64,000 nucleotides of DNA, from assembly GCA_949752735.1 (NCBI GenBank), contig OX457036.1:83984991-84048990 (forward strand), in the 5' to 3' direction. Positions within the stretch are counted from its first letter, which is position 1, and each line of letters opens with the position of its first letter. Below, piece by piece: positions 21,598 to 33,454 of this stretch. Under the pieces are notes generated by a model. It made no database searches. It worked only from the letters and a program-made list of their open reading frames with translations, and was not told the origin of the DNA. Origin of the DNA: Lumbricus terrestris. Lineage: Eukaryota; Annelida; Clitellata; Crassiclitellata; Lumbricidae. The translations under genes were made by a program, and so were the position numbers.

Positions 21598-23274
21598 CTA
21601 GTGCTCACCGCTAACAAATAGTATAGTTTTCAGACGTTTACGGAACAGGGGAAGAGAAAGGCCAAGAAGCTCAGAACGGAGCTTGTGAGGAAGGCGGTTC
21701 CAAGAAGTAGGACCAAGATATGCGAAGCTTCTGGACTGGGCCGTAGCTCCACGCATGCGCGGGACAACTAGAAGGCCATTGGCAGCAGATCGAAGGGCAG
21801 AGCGGCCAGGAAGAGTGGAGACCAAGTTACACAATGCCCGAAGATAAGAGGGGGCTACCCCGAGAAGAGAGTTGCGCATAAGAGTCAGGATCTTGAACTC
21901 AATACGCTGAGGTACAGGAAGCCAATGAAGAGTGTCCCGAATAAAATCAGATATGTGAGAGAATTTGCGAAGACCAGCAATTAAGCGGGCAGCAGCATTA
22001 AGAATAGACTGAAGCTTAGAGAGGTTAAGAGAGGAGAGACCAGCATAGGCAGAGTTTCCAAAGTCAACTCTAGAGCAAATCAAAGCATGGACAAGCGCCT
22101 TGACCGCTTGAAGGGAGAGTGAGTGGCGGATAGTACGCAATTGTCGCAAGTGATAGAAACATGTTCGAGAGATTCGGTTAACATGATCAGTAAGAGAAAG
22201 AATTGGATCCAGAGTAAAACCCAGATCACGAACAGTTGGAGAAAATTGGATATCTGGGTACAACGTGCTGAGGAGCTCCATATCAATCTTGGCGAGCTGG
22301 ACTCCAAGCCAGATGAATTGGGTTTTATCAGAGTTAAGGCGAAGACGGTTAGAAGACATCCATTGGTTCAGTTCCATAGTGGCGTCAAGGATAGTTGCAA
22401 CCAGTGAAGAGGCAGCACTGGGAGAACCGTGGACAAATGCTTGTGTATCATCAGCGTATTGATGAGCAGAGGCACCCTTGCGGGATAATAGGTTCAATAG
22501 ATCAGCAGTATATATGATGTAAAGAAGCGGCGCCAGGACAGAGCCTTGAGGCAGGCCGTAGGGAACAAAGGTCCAGGAGGAGCGTGTGGGTCCAAAGATC
22601 ACAGATACAGAGCGATCAGAGAGGAAAGAACTAAGCCAGAGGAGGGCAGAGTCACCAATGCCAAAAGATTTGGACAGACGCTCGAGTAGAATAGCATGGT
22701 CAACAGTGTCGAACGCCGCACTGACGTCAAACAGGGCAAGTAAGGTAATGTGGGATTGATCAACAGCGGCAAAGATGTCAGTAAGTAAGCGAGTAATAAG
22801 AGATTCAGTAGAATGATATTTCCTAAAGCCAGATTGAAGAGGGGGCATTAGTGAGTTGGTTTCAAGATAGTCAACTAGCTGGAGCGAAATACATTTTTCC
22901 AGGAGTTTGGAGAGAAAAGAGAGATTGGAAATGGGTCGATAACTGGAGGGAACACTTTGGTCTAGACCCTGGCGCTTGAGAGAGGGAAAAATCAGAGCTC
23001 TTTTGTGTTGAACTGGAACCACACCCTGAGCCAGTGAAGAATTGCATAATAATAGTAAAAATGGCAAAAAATCATCTATAAACTCTTTAACAATGAATGG
23101 AGGAATAATGTCCAGCTCGCAGGACTTCGATGTGGAGCCTTGGATGAGGCATCTGAGAGCATCGGACTGGATCGGCTGCCATTCTTTGAGGGTAGCTGCA
23201 GATGCGGAAGAAGGGAAGGATGGAGGCGGAGAACCTTCCGTTGATCGACGGGTCACGGCGATCTTCTCCGTCAT
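21598..23274 (-). CDS. L2-like LINE reverse transcriptase (558 aa, uninterrupted)
   Basis: The RT core is complete: SSYRPISNLSFLSKLLEKCI, SGFRKYHSTESLITRLLTDI, LLALFDVSAAFDTVDHAILL with the first catalytic Asp, GLPQGSVLAPLLYIIYTADL, and HQYADDTQAFV with the YADD box. The primer-grip and thumb parts follow (LNSDKTQFIWLG, VRDLGFTLDPILSLTDHVNR, DTLHWLPVPQRIEFKILTL). The endonuclease half is missing from this frame, so the copy is 5'-truncated. The chosen Met is internal, and coding continues upstream in degraded form. The clean frame indicates recent insertion. The product acts on its own RNA during target-primed reverse transcription. Confidence 0.88.
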   Translation of the reverse strand: MTEKIAVTRRSTEGSPPPSFPSSASAATLKEWQPIQSDALRCLIQGSTSKSCELDIIPPFIVKEFIDDFLPFLLLLCNSSLAQGVVPVQHKRALIFPSLKRQGLDQSVPSSYRPISNLSFLSKLLEKCISLQLVDYLETNSLMPPLQSGFRKYHSTESLITRLLTDIFAAVDQSHITLLALFDVSAAFDTVDHAILLERLSKSFGIGDSALLWLSSFLSDRSVSVIFGPTRSSWTFVPYGLPQGSVLAPLLYIIYTADLLNLLSRKGASAHQYADDTQAFVHGSPSAASSLVATILDATMELNQWMSSNRLRLNSDKTQFIWLGVQLAKIDMELLSTLYPDIQFSPTVRDLGFTLDPILSLTDHVNRISRTCFYHLRQLRTIRHSLSLQAVKALVHALICSRVDFGNSAYAGLSSLNLSKLQSILNAAARLIAGLRKFSHISDFIRDTLHWLPVPQRIEFKILTLMRNSLLGVAPSYLRALCNLVSTLPGRSALRSAANGLLVVPRMRGATAQSRSFAYLGPTSWNRLPHKLRSELLGLSLPLFRKRLKTILFVSGEH

Positions 23275-23452
23275 AAAGTCCAGGTAATCGTCGGCTGTGA
23301 ACGATGGTTGCGAAGGAGAGTGAGGAGCGGCGGAGCGTCCGAGGATCCCAGCGAGAGCCGTCCAAAGACGGCGAGGGCTATGTGCATCCTTGGCGACTAG
23401 GTCCTCCTAGTATTGCGTTTCCCTGGAACGAAGCTCACCGTGCATCGTCCTG

Positions 23453-23527
23453 AGATCAGCAGTATATATGATGTAAAGAAGCGGCGCCAGGACAGAGCCT
23501 TGAGGCAGGCCGTAGGGAACAAAGGTC
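23453..23527. repeat. Exact 75-bp second copy of LINE-internal sequence
   Basis: Bases 23453-23527 are identical to 22499-22573, in the same orientation. The donor segment encodes the QGSVLAPLLY region of the LINE RT. The copy sits at the 5' extremity of the same LINE. Confidence 0.93.
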
Positions 23528-23776
23528 TATAATCTATAATTCTGATATCAAATGCTATGTATTCATTTAAACTGTCCATATCCTCAAAAATGCTTGAAAA
23601 TAAATTCCAGTAATTTACATTGCATAAATAATAAATTATATATATATAATTTTAATAATCAGTTTTCAGTTTTCAACATGTTCAAAGAACATTATAGAAT
23701 TCAACATGCTCACCATGCATCACCTTTGTTTATTCCACTCTAACAGAATCTGATAACAGAATAGGCTACCATAAAT

Positions 23777-24044
23777 AATAATAATATTCTCTTTATTAAC
23801 AATCCGGTTGACACACCGAAACCAGTTACAATTGTACAATTATACAATTTAAACAATTCACAAGAACGAAGATTACAGAATACACAAATCTTAACTAGAC
23901 CTATAGGCCTACTAACTGAGCAGACCGCCTGCAATATATGGCGCCAATGGCAGCCTACAAAGCAAATCCGCCCAACGGGGGCTCGAAACTCACTACCTCT
24001 CGCACCCTTGGCCAGCGTGTTAACCACTACTCTACCGGGCCCCC
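23777..24044 (-). mobile_element. tRNA-derived SINE
   Basis: On the minus strand the element begins GGGGGCCCGGTAGAGTAGTG, followed by GTTAACACG (A-box-like) and AGTTTCGAGCCCCCG (B-box-like), the internal RNA polymerase III promoter of a tRNA-derived head. A 150-bp body ends in AATAAAGAGAATATTATTAT, a LINE-like tail. A fragment of the same head, CCACTACACCACCGGGCCCC, is at 27896-27915. Confidence 0.72.
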
Positions 24045-24506
24045 ATAAACCCAGTGCATCAATAAAAAAGTAGATCTATACGCAGAATCCAATACACAAT
24101 AATTATTTGTGTTTGACTGAAAACATATTTCTTAAAACTATGTTACATAATATAACATATTTACCAATATTAGAAGAAAAATTGTTTTGTTGTATGCATA
24201 TGCAAGTGCTTCAGTAACTAATAATGAGCAAAGACATATATGCGCAATACAAACAAAAGCAAACATGCATAGGGCAAAAGTCCTACAACTACGTGTGCAT
24301 CACAATAATGCAATATCTATCACAACAATGCAAAATTGCACCATCAAAATAATAATTACTATATATTTATATATTTATTATATATTTATATATTTCAGGA
24401 GATTTTCCTAAATTAAGAAATGATATAAACGCAAAGAAACTTAGGCTATTTGAAGGTGTGCTAGCGTTTTGTTGCATTATTGATTATAATCCTGTTCCTG
24501 TTCTCA

Positions 24507-24576
24507 GCCATCCTCGATCCGAGGGTCGGCCGCATCATGTACCATGTTCCTTCAACGTTTCCTGTCCTCCGTCAGT
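24507..24576 (-). mobile_element. 3'-terminal coding scrap of an RTE-type LINE
   Basis: The minus strand encodes VHDAADPRIEDG preceded by EDRKR. This matches the extreme C-terminus LVHDATNPRIEDG of the RTE-type LINE at 60.7-61.8 kb. A Trp codon of the family is TGA here. It lies about 80 bp upstream of the first recognised exon of the phosphatase gene. Confidence 0.75.
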
Positions 24577-24653
24577 CAAATTGATTATAATGCATCCAGA
24601 TATTTTGAAGCATTACTAGACCTGTACGTTCGAAAACTTCTAAATGCTTTCAG

Positions 24654-24786
24654 TTTGGTGGACAATGCTACTGTGGAGACAGTTACAATAAATTTGGCCC
24701 ACTGGATGAAAGCGCATGCTCCTCAAATTGCTCAGCGAATAAAGCAGAGAAATGTGGAGGCCCAAATGCCAACAGCGTCTATTCTG
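24654..24786 (+). CDS. RPTP exon 1 (first recognised): second half of a WSC domain
   Basis: Preceded by ATGCTTTCAG and followed by GTGAGT. Encodes FGGQCYCGDSYNKFG, then CSSNCSANKAEKCGGPNANS, the hallmark C-x-CG...CGG-x2-x2-S spacing of WSC domains. Phase 0 to 1. The first WSC half must lie on an upstream exon I could not identify. Confidence 0.8.
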
Positions 24787-27700
24787 GTGAGTGCATTAGA
24801 ATTTTTGTTTCTTTTGTATTCGACATTAATTTGCCAAATACACACATATGCACAATGTAGCCTACTGTAGTCAGCTATCAACAAATCGCTCAAACGTGAC
24901 TTGGGTTATAAAAGATCAAATTCTTCTTTGTGGAAATTTCAATTGATATACTGGCATGCAAGAAATCAGCCGTCTGTTTTCCGCACAAATTAGGCTATTT
25001 CCTGATTCATGGAGTGATCGCTGTGAGAATTCACTGATCTAGATTATGAAGTAATAATAAAATCGGTTTTTCGTCACTTTTTGTTGCGCTATGTTTTTGG
25101 ATCGTCAAAAACGATGGTGAACTCGCTAAAAGACCTCTAGCTTTATTCTGTCTCAAATGTTTTGGTGAAATTTGGCTGTTGTAGGCTACGTAAATATTAA
25201 TTAGGCCTACCTTTAGCCTAAATCTTTAAAACTTGATTTAAAAATTCTTATTGTGACCAAGATATTGGCACAAGATCCTAGGGTGGGGGTTACATTTTGG
25301 CCCACCTTGTGGGTCTACGATATTTTATTCATGTCGGCCTCTAAATTATGATTCATATGCAAGTGCTTCAGAGTCTTCACATAAACGTGTTTCCAGTTCA
25401 TGGCAGGTAACACTAGCATTAGTGATGTTTTGTCATAGACTTTCGTATTATAAATGGCAAAGCAAGCCTAATCCGAAAAAATGGTTTCATAACAGTGGGC
25501 CTACTGATGATCAACACTATCGGATTGGTTTTGCAGTTTCTCTCAAGCACCAAAAGGTATAGGGCCCATAGACAGATAACCATGCACGGCCAATTACTTT
25601 TGTGATTGGGAAATAGACTATTCAGTTATTTACATATAGGTAGGCCTACTGTAGAACTTGAGTTAAGAAAGGTATGGAACTGATCAGATAGGCAAAGACG
25701 GTTAGACGTCGATGCCATAGCCAATGGGCTTAGAGTCCACAACCAGGAAGATTTTCTAATGTGGCTTTGTTGGCGAAATTTCTCACGACCTTTTCTAATA
25801 AAAATTAATGTTACACACAAATGTCGCAAGTCGGGTACGAAAAAATCTTATGACTCTTTTCTTTAGTCGCCCCAAATTTTCGCCTTCCTGCGCTTATTTT
25901 TTACTGCACAGGTCCTTCGTTTTTTAACAGTGAACCGGCTGCAAAGGTACCATTTATTGCCTTTTTCTAATGATTTTTGCTGCACATAACTGATTTTACA
26001 ACTGCGCAAATTCATTTACAACTGCACATTTGTGTAGAACTGCACGTTAAACAAACCCTGCACAAGACCGCTCAGTTCCTCCAAGCTGATCAAGAAAGGT
26101 CTATAACCGGTTATTTTACAAAATAGTGGCTTATTAATTATATATATTATAAAATTGCGTCGGTTTGAGATAGCCATGTCCAATTGTCCATTTACACACA
26201 TCATTTTATATATAGCCTAGTATTTGAACTAAGAACTCAATAGCCTAAATGTATTATTAGCCTATCTGCTGTTCAGTATTCATTATGGGAAGATTTATCC
26301 GTAACACTATAAAATTATGGCTAAAGAGAATTCAAATTGTACACCAATGTTCAGTATTGTCTAAAAGCTTTCTGTTTATATAGTTTGTCCAACTGGAAAT
26401 TACGGATATGGCTGCTCAAGAATATGCAATTGTGTGGACGATAGCAGATGTGTTTACCTAAATGGCTCATGTATCTCATCTTTGTGTAAACCTGGATGGA
26501 AAGGCACCAGTTGCAATTTCAGAGGTGAGGTCGATTAAATGTTTATTAGCTCAAAGCTATTTTTTGTTTTGTTTGTATGTGCACTTGTTATAACGCCTCT
26601 TTAAGCCCCCTACTCAGAGGCGCTCCCGACTACTGAGCGGACACTGCATCAGAGTTTCACGCCGAAGCGCTGAGCAATTGTGAGTGAAAGACTTGACCAA
26701 GGTCCCTACGCGGCGACTTGAGGTCGATTCGAACCTGCATTCCTTTGGCTGCAATGCGACAAACATACTGGATGTCTATGTGGATCAGCATCTTACATGG
26801 AACACTCATATTGATCAATTATCTAATAAATTAGCTAAAAATATTGGAATCATTAAGAGAATATCTTACCTGTTCTCACCTAATACTCTATTGACCTTAT
26901 ACTACTCTATGGTACAGCCATATTTGTGTTATTGTAATATGGTCTGGTGGTCCAACTACAACTGAAGACTTTAGCCTATAGGTTAACAATTCTCCAGAAA
27001 AAATTGTTCGTATTATAACTGGCTCTCCTTATGTTGCCCATACTAACCAGCTATTTGTTGATTTAGAGATTTTAAAACTTAATCAGATTACAATATATCA
27101 ATCATGTGAATTTATGTTCAAATCGCTTCACAATATTCTTCCTGATGAATTCACTAATCTGTTTAAGTCAAGCTCAGACTTTCATTCATATGAAACAAGA
27201 AGTTCGCTTTCTTTAAGATCTGAATTTGCTAGGACAAACTCCCGTAAATTTTCTATAAGGCGTAGAGGTCCTTTGTTCTGGAATAGTTTGCCACAAAGCC
27301 TTAAAGCTTCTCCTAATATTAACCTACATGTATTTAAAATAAACCTACGAAAATGGCTGATAGATGCCCATAACTGAAATTAAAATTATCTTCAACTTCA
27401 TTCAAATGCGCTCTCTCTGTATAGTGTGTTGGATTGATGTGCCTGTCTCCTTGCTGTGATGTTGTGATAACTATAGGCTAATTAACTCTACTCATCTACT
27501 GTTGCTTTGGTTTTTCATCAAATTGTGGTGCGTATATAACAAAATTATTTAATAGTTTGTTTGGGGCCCCTACTAGCGGGATTTCCTCCCTTCTGGGTCT
27601 CCATTTGTGTCCACTATTGCACGAGTTTGTTATAACCTCGCATTCCGGGTCTAGGGATAATCGTCCATACTGGTATCACTTAACCTTAGAACCACTAGGT

Positions 27701-30700
27701 TTAACCAATCCTTACCTAGCCTACTCCTTTGGAGATTATCCCAGTCTTAGATATATGTCTGAATAATTTATGTTACCTAATTAAGTTAATGGATTGACAA
27801 CTTGGTGATACTGGAGATGCTTTGTGTTACTTTGTACCTGACTTGGTGTGCTTGTTTTGTTACAAACGGACCAATAAATTATTTGATTTGATACCCACTA
27901 CACCACCGGGCCCCACAAATAGTTAATGTTTAATAGTTTTTCACTCATAATTAATGTGTGTTTTAAATCATCATGGTTACTTTTCATCCAAAACGATGCT
28001 ACTTTGTTTTACAAATCAGAGTATAAAAGTCTGAATTTTCTTTATTTTAATGGATTTTCAGTTAAAGCTCTCATAAAGGAGAGCCTCTGTCAATTATATC
28101 ATTACGTATCATTGTATCAAAAATGTAGGGCTATGATAATTAATAATAGTAGTTGCATTTTTGTAGATTGTGAAATACTTAATGGCGACTGCTTAACAAA
28201 CGAGACTTGTTTAAGCGTTGACCTCAAGTTCTCAAATATCAACGTGTGTCGATGCTCAGATGGATTCCAAAGAGACAAGTTATGGCAGAACTGTACAGGT
28301 AAATTAGTGCGCCTTTCACGCATTAATAAGTTACAATCTGTCCTTAATGCTGCAGCTCGCCTGATTGGCGGCATACCAAAGTTTGGGCATATATCAAGTT
28401 TTATACGGGAAGAACTGCACTGGTTGCCTATGCAAAAATGTATTGAGTTTAAGATGTTCATGCGTAATTGCCTAGCAGGCCAAGCTCCGACCTATCTTAT
28501 GGAACTCTGTGTACCTGTGCTATCCATTCCAGGCCGTAGATTCCTTCTCTTTGCTACGCATGGTGACTTGGTTGTCCCTATGGCTCGATCGTCCACAGTG
28601 CTGCACATAAGCTTTGCTATGGTCTTTCTGGAATAAGTTACCTATTAGTCTCCGTAATGAACTTCTTTGTCTTTCTTTGCCCCTTTTCCGCAAGCGTTTG
28701 AAAACCATTCTCTTTGATTGTGGTTTGGTGTCAGGTAGGGAGCGCCTCTGAGGAGTTCTCTTGAAGGGGCGCTATATAAATGTACAATTACAATGAGTTA
28801 ATGGCAATTTTAATCAGAACTAGGTCTAAATACATGTCACACTATGTGTAAAGAACAGGAGCGACTGCATGGAATACCTGCCACGAATGCAGAGTAGGTA
28901 TATTTATAAGCATTTTGTATGTTCATTAGATAGGTGATTAATAAGTATTGTCCAGTTAATAACAATGAATGGGTACACTTCAATCATGCGAAATTAAAAA
29001 AACTTCCGCAGATACAATATAGCCATTCCTAAAGGAAAAAGCATAATTGAAGATAAAGACAAGGATGAAAATAAGTGCAGGGAATAATAATGTGAGAGTT
29101 TCCTTTTAATTCATGAAGCTTGTACATCAAAGAAACCGTCGTTTTACCATATGTATCCATCCAATTTGCCCCACATATTTTTTTGTCAGTCCCAACGTCG
29201 CACGGTGAAACTTTATGAGCAAAAAGTAGTCCTATATAAATTAAATAAAGATGAAGAAATAAGCAGAAAGTGACAAAGTTGAGTATAAAGTGTGGCAGGG
29301 GCTTAAATTGGACAAAGACTCAACTTATAACTGGTTAACTATGTCAGTTGAGTTTTGTAAAGCTTTTGACTGGAGTCACTGTACGTGCATTGTACAAGAC
29401 ATCTGAGATGATTCAGTAGTTATTATAATTTCAAGTAAAGTCTTAAACTGGAATTTTGCTGATTCAATTCAATTTTTTTACTAGAGACTCATTCTACTGT
29501 AGGCTATTATCTTATTAGCTTTAATATTAAGCTAATTTCAGGGCTATTTTGTCCTGGTTGGACAAATCTCTCCTCAAAAACTGGTTATATTGCATAGAAT
29601 GCAAGCGAATATCGAGAAAACGAAAATAGGCATACTGTAAGCATATTCGAAGTATTCACGCTATTATTGATAGTGAATTCCAATAAATATTTTGGCGCTC
29701 TAAGAAAACATGCACCATTAAATAATAAATAAATAATTAAATAAATAATTAAAACTGACAAATACGATCCGTGACCATGGTGTCCTGTTGGACCAAGAGC
29801 TCACATTTATTCCTCACATTCACCGACTTGCTTGAGACTGTTACTATCAACTGCGTCAGCTTAGCACAACTGCTCGTTCACTAACATCTAGTGCTGTCAC
29901 CACTCTAGTCCATTCCTTCATTACTTCCCGTCTTGACTAGGCTATTGCTCCTCGCTCTACTCTGGCATCCCATCCAATCGAATAATGTGCCTAAACAGAA
30001 TCTTACGCTCTGCAGCACGTTTAATTGGACATATCCCTAAATTTGATCAGCTATATGCTGGAGACATTACACTGGTTTCCTACTCGGCAGCGTATGGAAT
30101 TTAGGATCTCTGCTCTGGTTAGGCAATGCCAGCTTGGAATTGCCCCACACTACTTGCGAGAGCTTTGTAGCTCCACTAGTACCCCTGACCACCTCTATTC
30201 TGCATCGTTGCAGTTCGTGCAAGTGGGACCAAGAGCAATCCCTTCTGTGCAGAACGTTCTGCACAGAAGGGATTGCTCTTGGTCCCATTTGCACGAACTG
30301 CAACGATGCAGAATAGAGCCTTTTCTGTGATCGTCCCAGTTGTCTGGAATGGGCTCCCACGGGAGCTACGTCTATACTTCCTAGGGCTATTACTGAACAT
30401 TTTGTTTTATTGAACTCAAAACGGTCCTTTTTGCCGTGCTAGAGTCGGGAGCGCTTCTGAGTAGTCCCCTTGAAGAAGCGCTATATAAATTCTTGAATGA
30501 ATGAATGAATGAATATGCCTATATGTCTAACAATGCGCATCAACATGATTGCGTAGGCCTAATTACTCATTGCTGCTACACTACTCAGGCATGGTGTAAA
30601 ATGATTTTCAGACATAGACGAATGTGCCACCGGCATCGTGTCAGCGTGCGGAGAAGGTTCAGTGAACTGTACAAACACCGTTGGCGGTTACAGATGTCAT

Positions 30701-33378
30701 TGCAAAAGTGGTCAGACGGCTGACAACCAGACCTGTGCCTCAGGTGATTTTTTTTATCTCACGAGCTAAATATGTCACCTAATGACCTAAATCATACAAT
30801 ATGTAGAGCCTATGTCAGTGTGTAGGCCTTTGCTAAGTTTAATGATTGTCAAGCTGTAAAGCTATTGTGTGCATGCAAGACATTGCACGTGTGCATACGT
30901 TTATATGTGTAATGTGCATATAATGTATACATATGCACATACTCATAGCAATCATACGCAATTGCAGATATTATCTGTGTGTACCGCAACGGCTGTCGAC
31001 TGCTCAAACACTTTTATATTATTTTGTACAGTTAAATCCGGTATCTGCCTATAATAAGAATGGCGCTATCATAGGCCTATATTAATCATACACAATGGAA
31101 CATGTAGCTTAAATTTTAAACGATGGATTTAATATTTAGCCGTAATTTGTTTTGTAATTTGTACATACTTCTATAGTTCCTTTATCAAAAATATTCTCGA
31201 GAATGAAGAACCCTAATTTAAAGAGTCATTGGAGGAAAATGAATCGTGGTACGCGTATGATACATATATAAGTTGAAAACGATCATAAATGTGATTCAGC
31301 CACCATTGGTTTTGAGGAGGACGAGATATAGGCTACTGAGTAGAGAATAACCTGCCGCAGTACAGTAATAGAGATGAACGTTTAATAGTAAATGAGACGG
31401 CGATCAAAATTTCTGTCAAGTCTAGTATGGTCTTGAAGTTGGACAGCAGCCGGAGACAAAATACCTGTAGGGCCTATATAATTATATTGTAGGCCTACTA
31501 GCAAGAAACGATAGCGTTGTGGAACTCGAATTTAAAAATGGAATTATGCTTATCTGCGTATCCTTCAACAATACATGCATGGAACCATTGCAGTTGTTCA
31601 ATTAGACATAATTATCAAACGTCAATGTATTGCATCACGATTGCTACACGCTGAGGAAATCGATGTTAGACGCTACCGACTGAATCAAGATATCAAGTTG
31701 TTTACAGAAGCATGTGAATGACAGTCGTGGCTAGCTTAAGCCTACATCTATGTTTTCAGATGCAATGATAACCATGTGCAGAAACATTTTGCTTACATCT
31801 ATGATAATTGATAAACTTCGGATTTGACTCATTTAAATACTGTAGCGACACTACAAAGATCGGTAACATGATATAAATCTTTTAACTTACATCTAATAAA
31901 TGTTGCATTGCAGCAGTGAGTAATAGAAATGGTGGTACAAATGGTGAGAAGACGGCTACAATAATTGGGGCGGTCGTTGGATCAGTCTGCGGTGTATTGG
32001 TCATTCTGGCCATCATCGTAGCAGTAGTTTGCTATCGGTAAGTCAACATTTTCATTAAGATATAGGGGCTTTTATAACGAAATACATAGATATCTTTCAG
32101 CTACTTTATTTTTTAAAATTTCTATTGATGCGACTTGCAAAAACTTTCGCCTCAGTGTTAGATAACTGACAGGAAATCTAATTGAATTCTACGTACTACC
32201 ATGGTTAAGGGGTGAGGCCAACACCTTTAACAAAGTCGTTATGTGTTTGGATTAAAATTCGCTGTGGTGTCCTATTCTAATGCATCAAGAAGTAGCTACA
32301 GCGGGAAACTATAGGGCACATAGTTAATTAATGGCCTACCTCTGGTTTATAATATCGTCAAGATTAATTATGGTTCATTGTATTTTATTCAAAGCTATCG
32401 GAAATGCTTTGCACAATAAATACGTAGTTCGCTTTTTTTTAATTCTTCAAGATTGGACTCCATTGCCTTGACCGCTAAGCTACCTAAATAAGTAGCCTAT
32501 AGAAATGGTAAATTGTTACTCAGGTGCAATTATTAAACATCAGTATTGACCAATCAACTAAAACATTAATATGCCCCTTTGTATTGAAGGGATAAAGGTC
32601 TAATATACTTATTGTTTTTTGACTATGCATAATAAAGTTTGGGTCAATTCATTCATATTTTGTCAGAAAAATAGAGTAGTAACAATGCTGTCATTTGTCC
32701 ATGGCAACCTGTTATGTTTCATAATTTCTGCGTCTATTATTATATGTAATATGTATGCATAGGGCCTAGACCTATATAATTTTATAGGCCTATGGTTGAC
32801 ATTATATTTACGTGTCCGTTCATAAAGACGAAGACAACAGGGACTACCTCCAGGATCTAAAGCGAGTGATGCCGAAGTTTCAGTGACGAGCGAACGTCCT
32901 CTTGCTTCAAGTGAGTAGAAGATAAGAATTAGTATAGCCTTAATTAGGCCTAATTCTACGCAATGTAATGCAAATCTGAAAACATTTCTCATCGTCAACA
33001 AAGGCCATGTCCGGGATACTATTACAGATTATTATACAGATTTATCGTGCATTCTAGGAGATCTTCAATTTCGTTCGTTCCAGTAAACCAACACCATGTT
33101 CTGCATTTTGGTTTTGTTATTTTACCGACACGTCTCAGCCTGTTGGCCTAATACATTTGCTGCGTATTCGATTTATACTTTAGCTTACTATGGCAGCTTA
33201 ATCATAATTAAGCCGTTTTACGTCATATCAGTGAGATTATTTTTTTAAATGATGCTGCACTGGCTGCACAGAATGTCTGGGTGCGATTAATTTCAACGAT
33301 TAATTCATTTATTGAACGTGCTCAGTTGGAAGGCGATTATAAGGCCAATTAGCAGAGTGAGAGCAGTTTTTAGTTAGA

Positions 33379-33454
<76 letters not shown>

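Larger units (their letters stand above)
21525..23527 (-). mobile_element. L2-like LINE, 5'-truncated, with intact RT frame
   Basis: Minus-strand element. The TAGTAA repeats at 21527-21550 are the 3' tail. They are followed by CATTTATATAGCGCC and GTGGCGCTCCCGA, the 3' hairpin-like motif shared by this LINE type and by the SINE at 41.2 kb. RT coding is intact from 23274 to 21598 and continues upstream, more decayed, to about 23405. The outermost 75 bp (23453-23527) are a second copy of an internal segment. Confidence 0.88.

Noticed and set aside
24544..24870. 108-aa open frame across the WSC exon
   Set aside because: A different frame gives the Cys pattern of a WSC domain with splice sites on both sides; this frame runs through the GTGAGT donor and has no motif.
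30025..30360. Two nearly identical open frames on opposite strands suggesting overlapping genes
   Set aside because: They are produced by the palindrome at 30193-30318 inside a LINE fragment.
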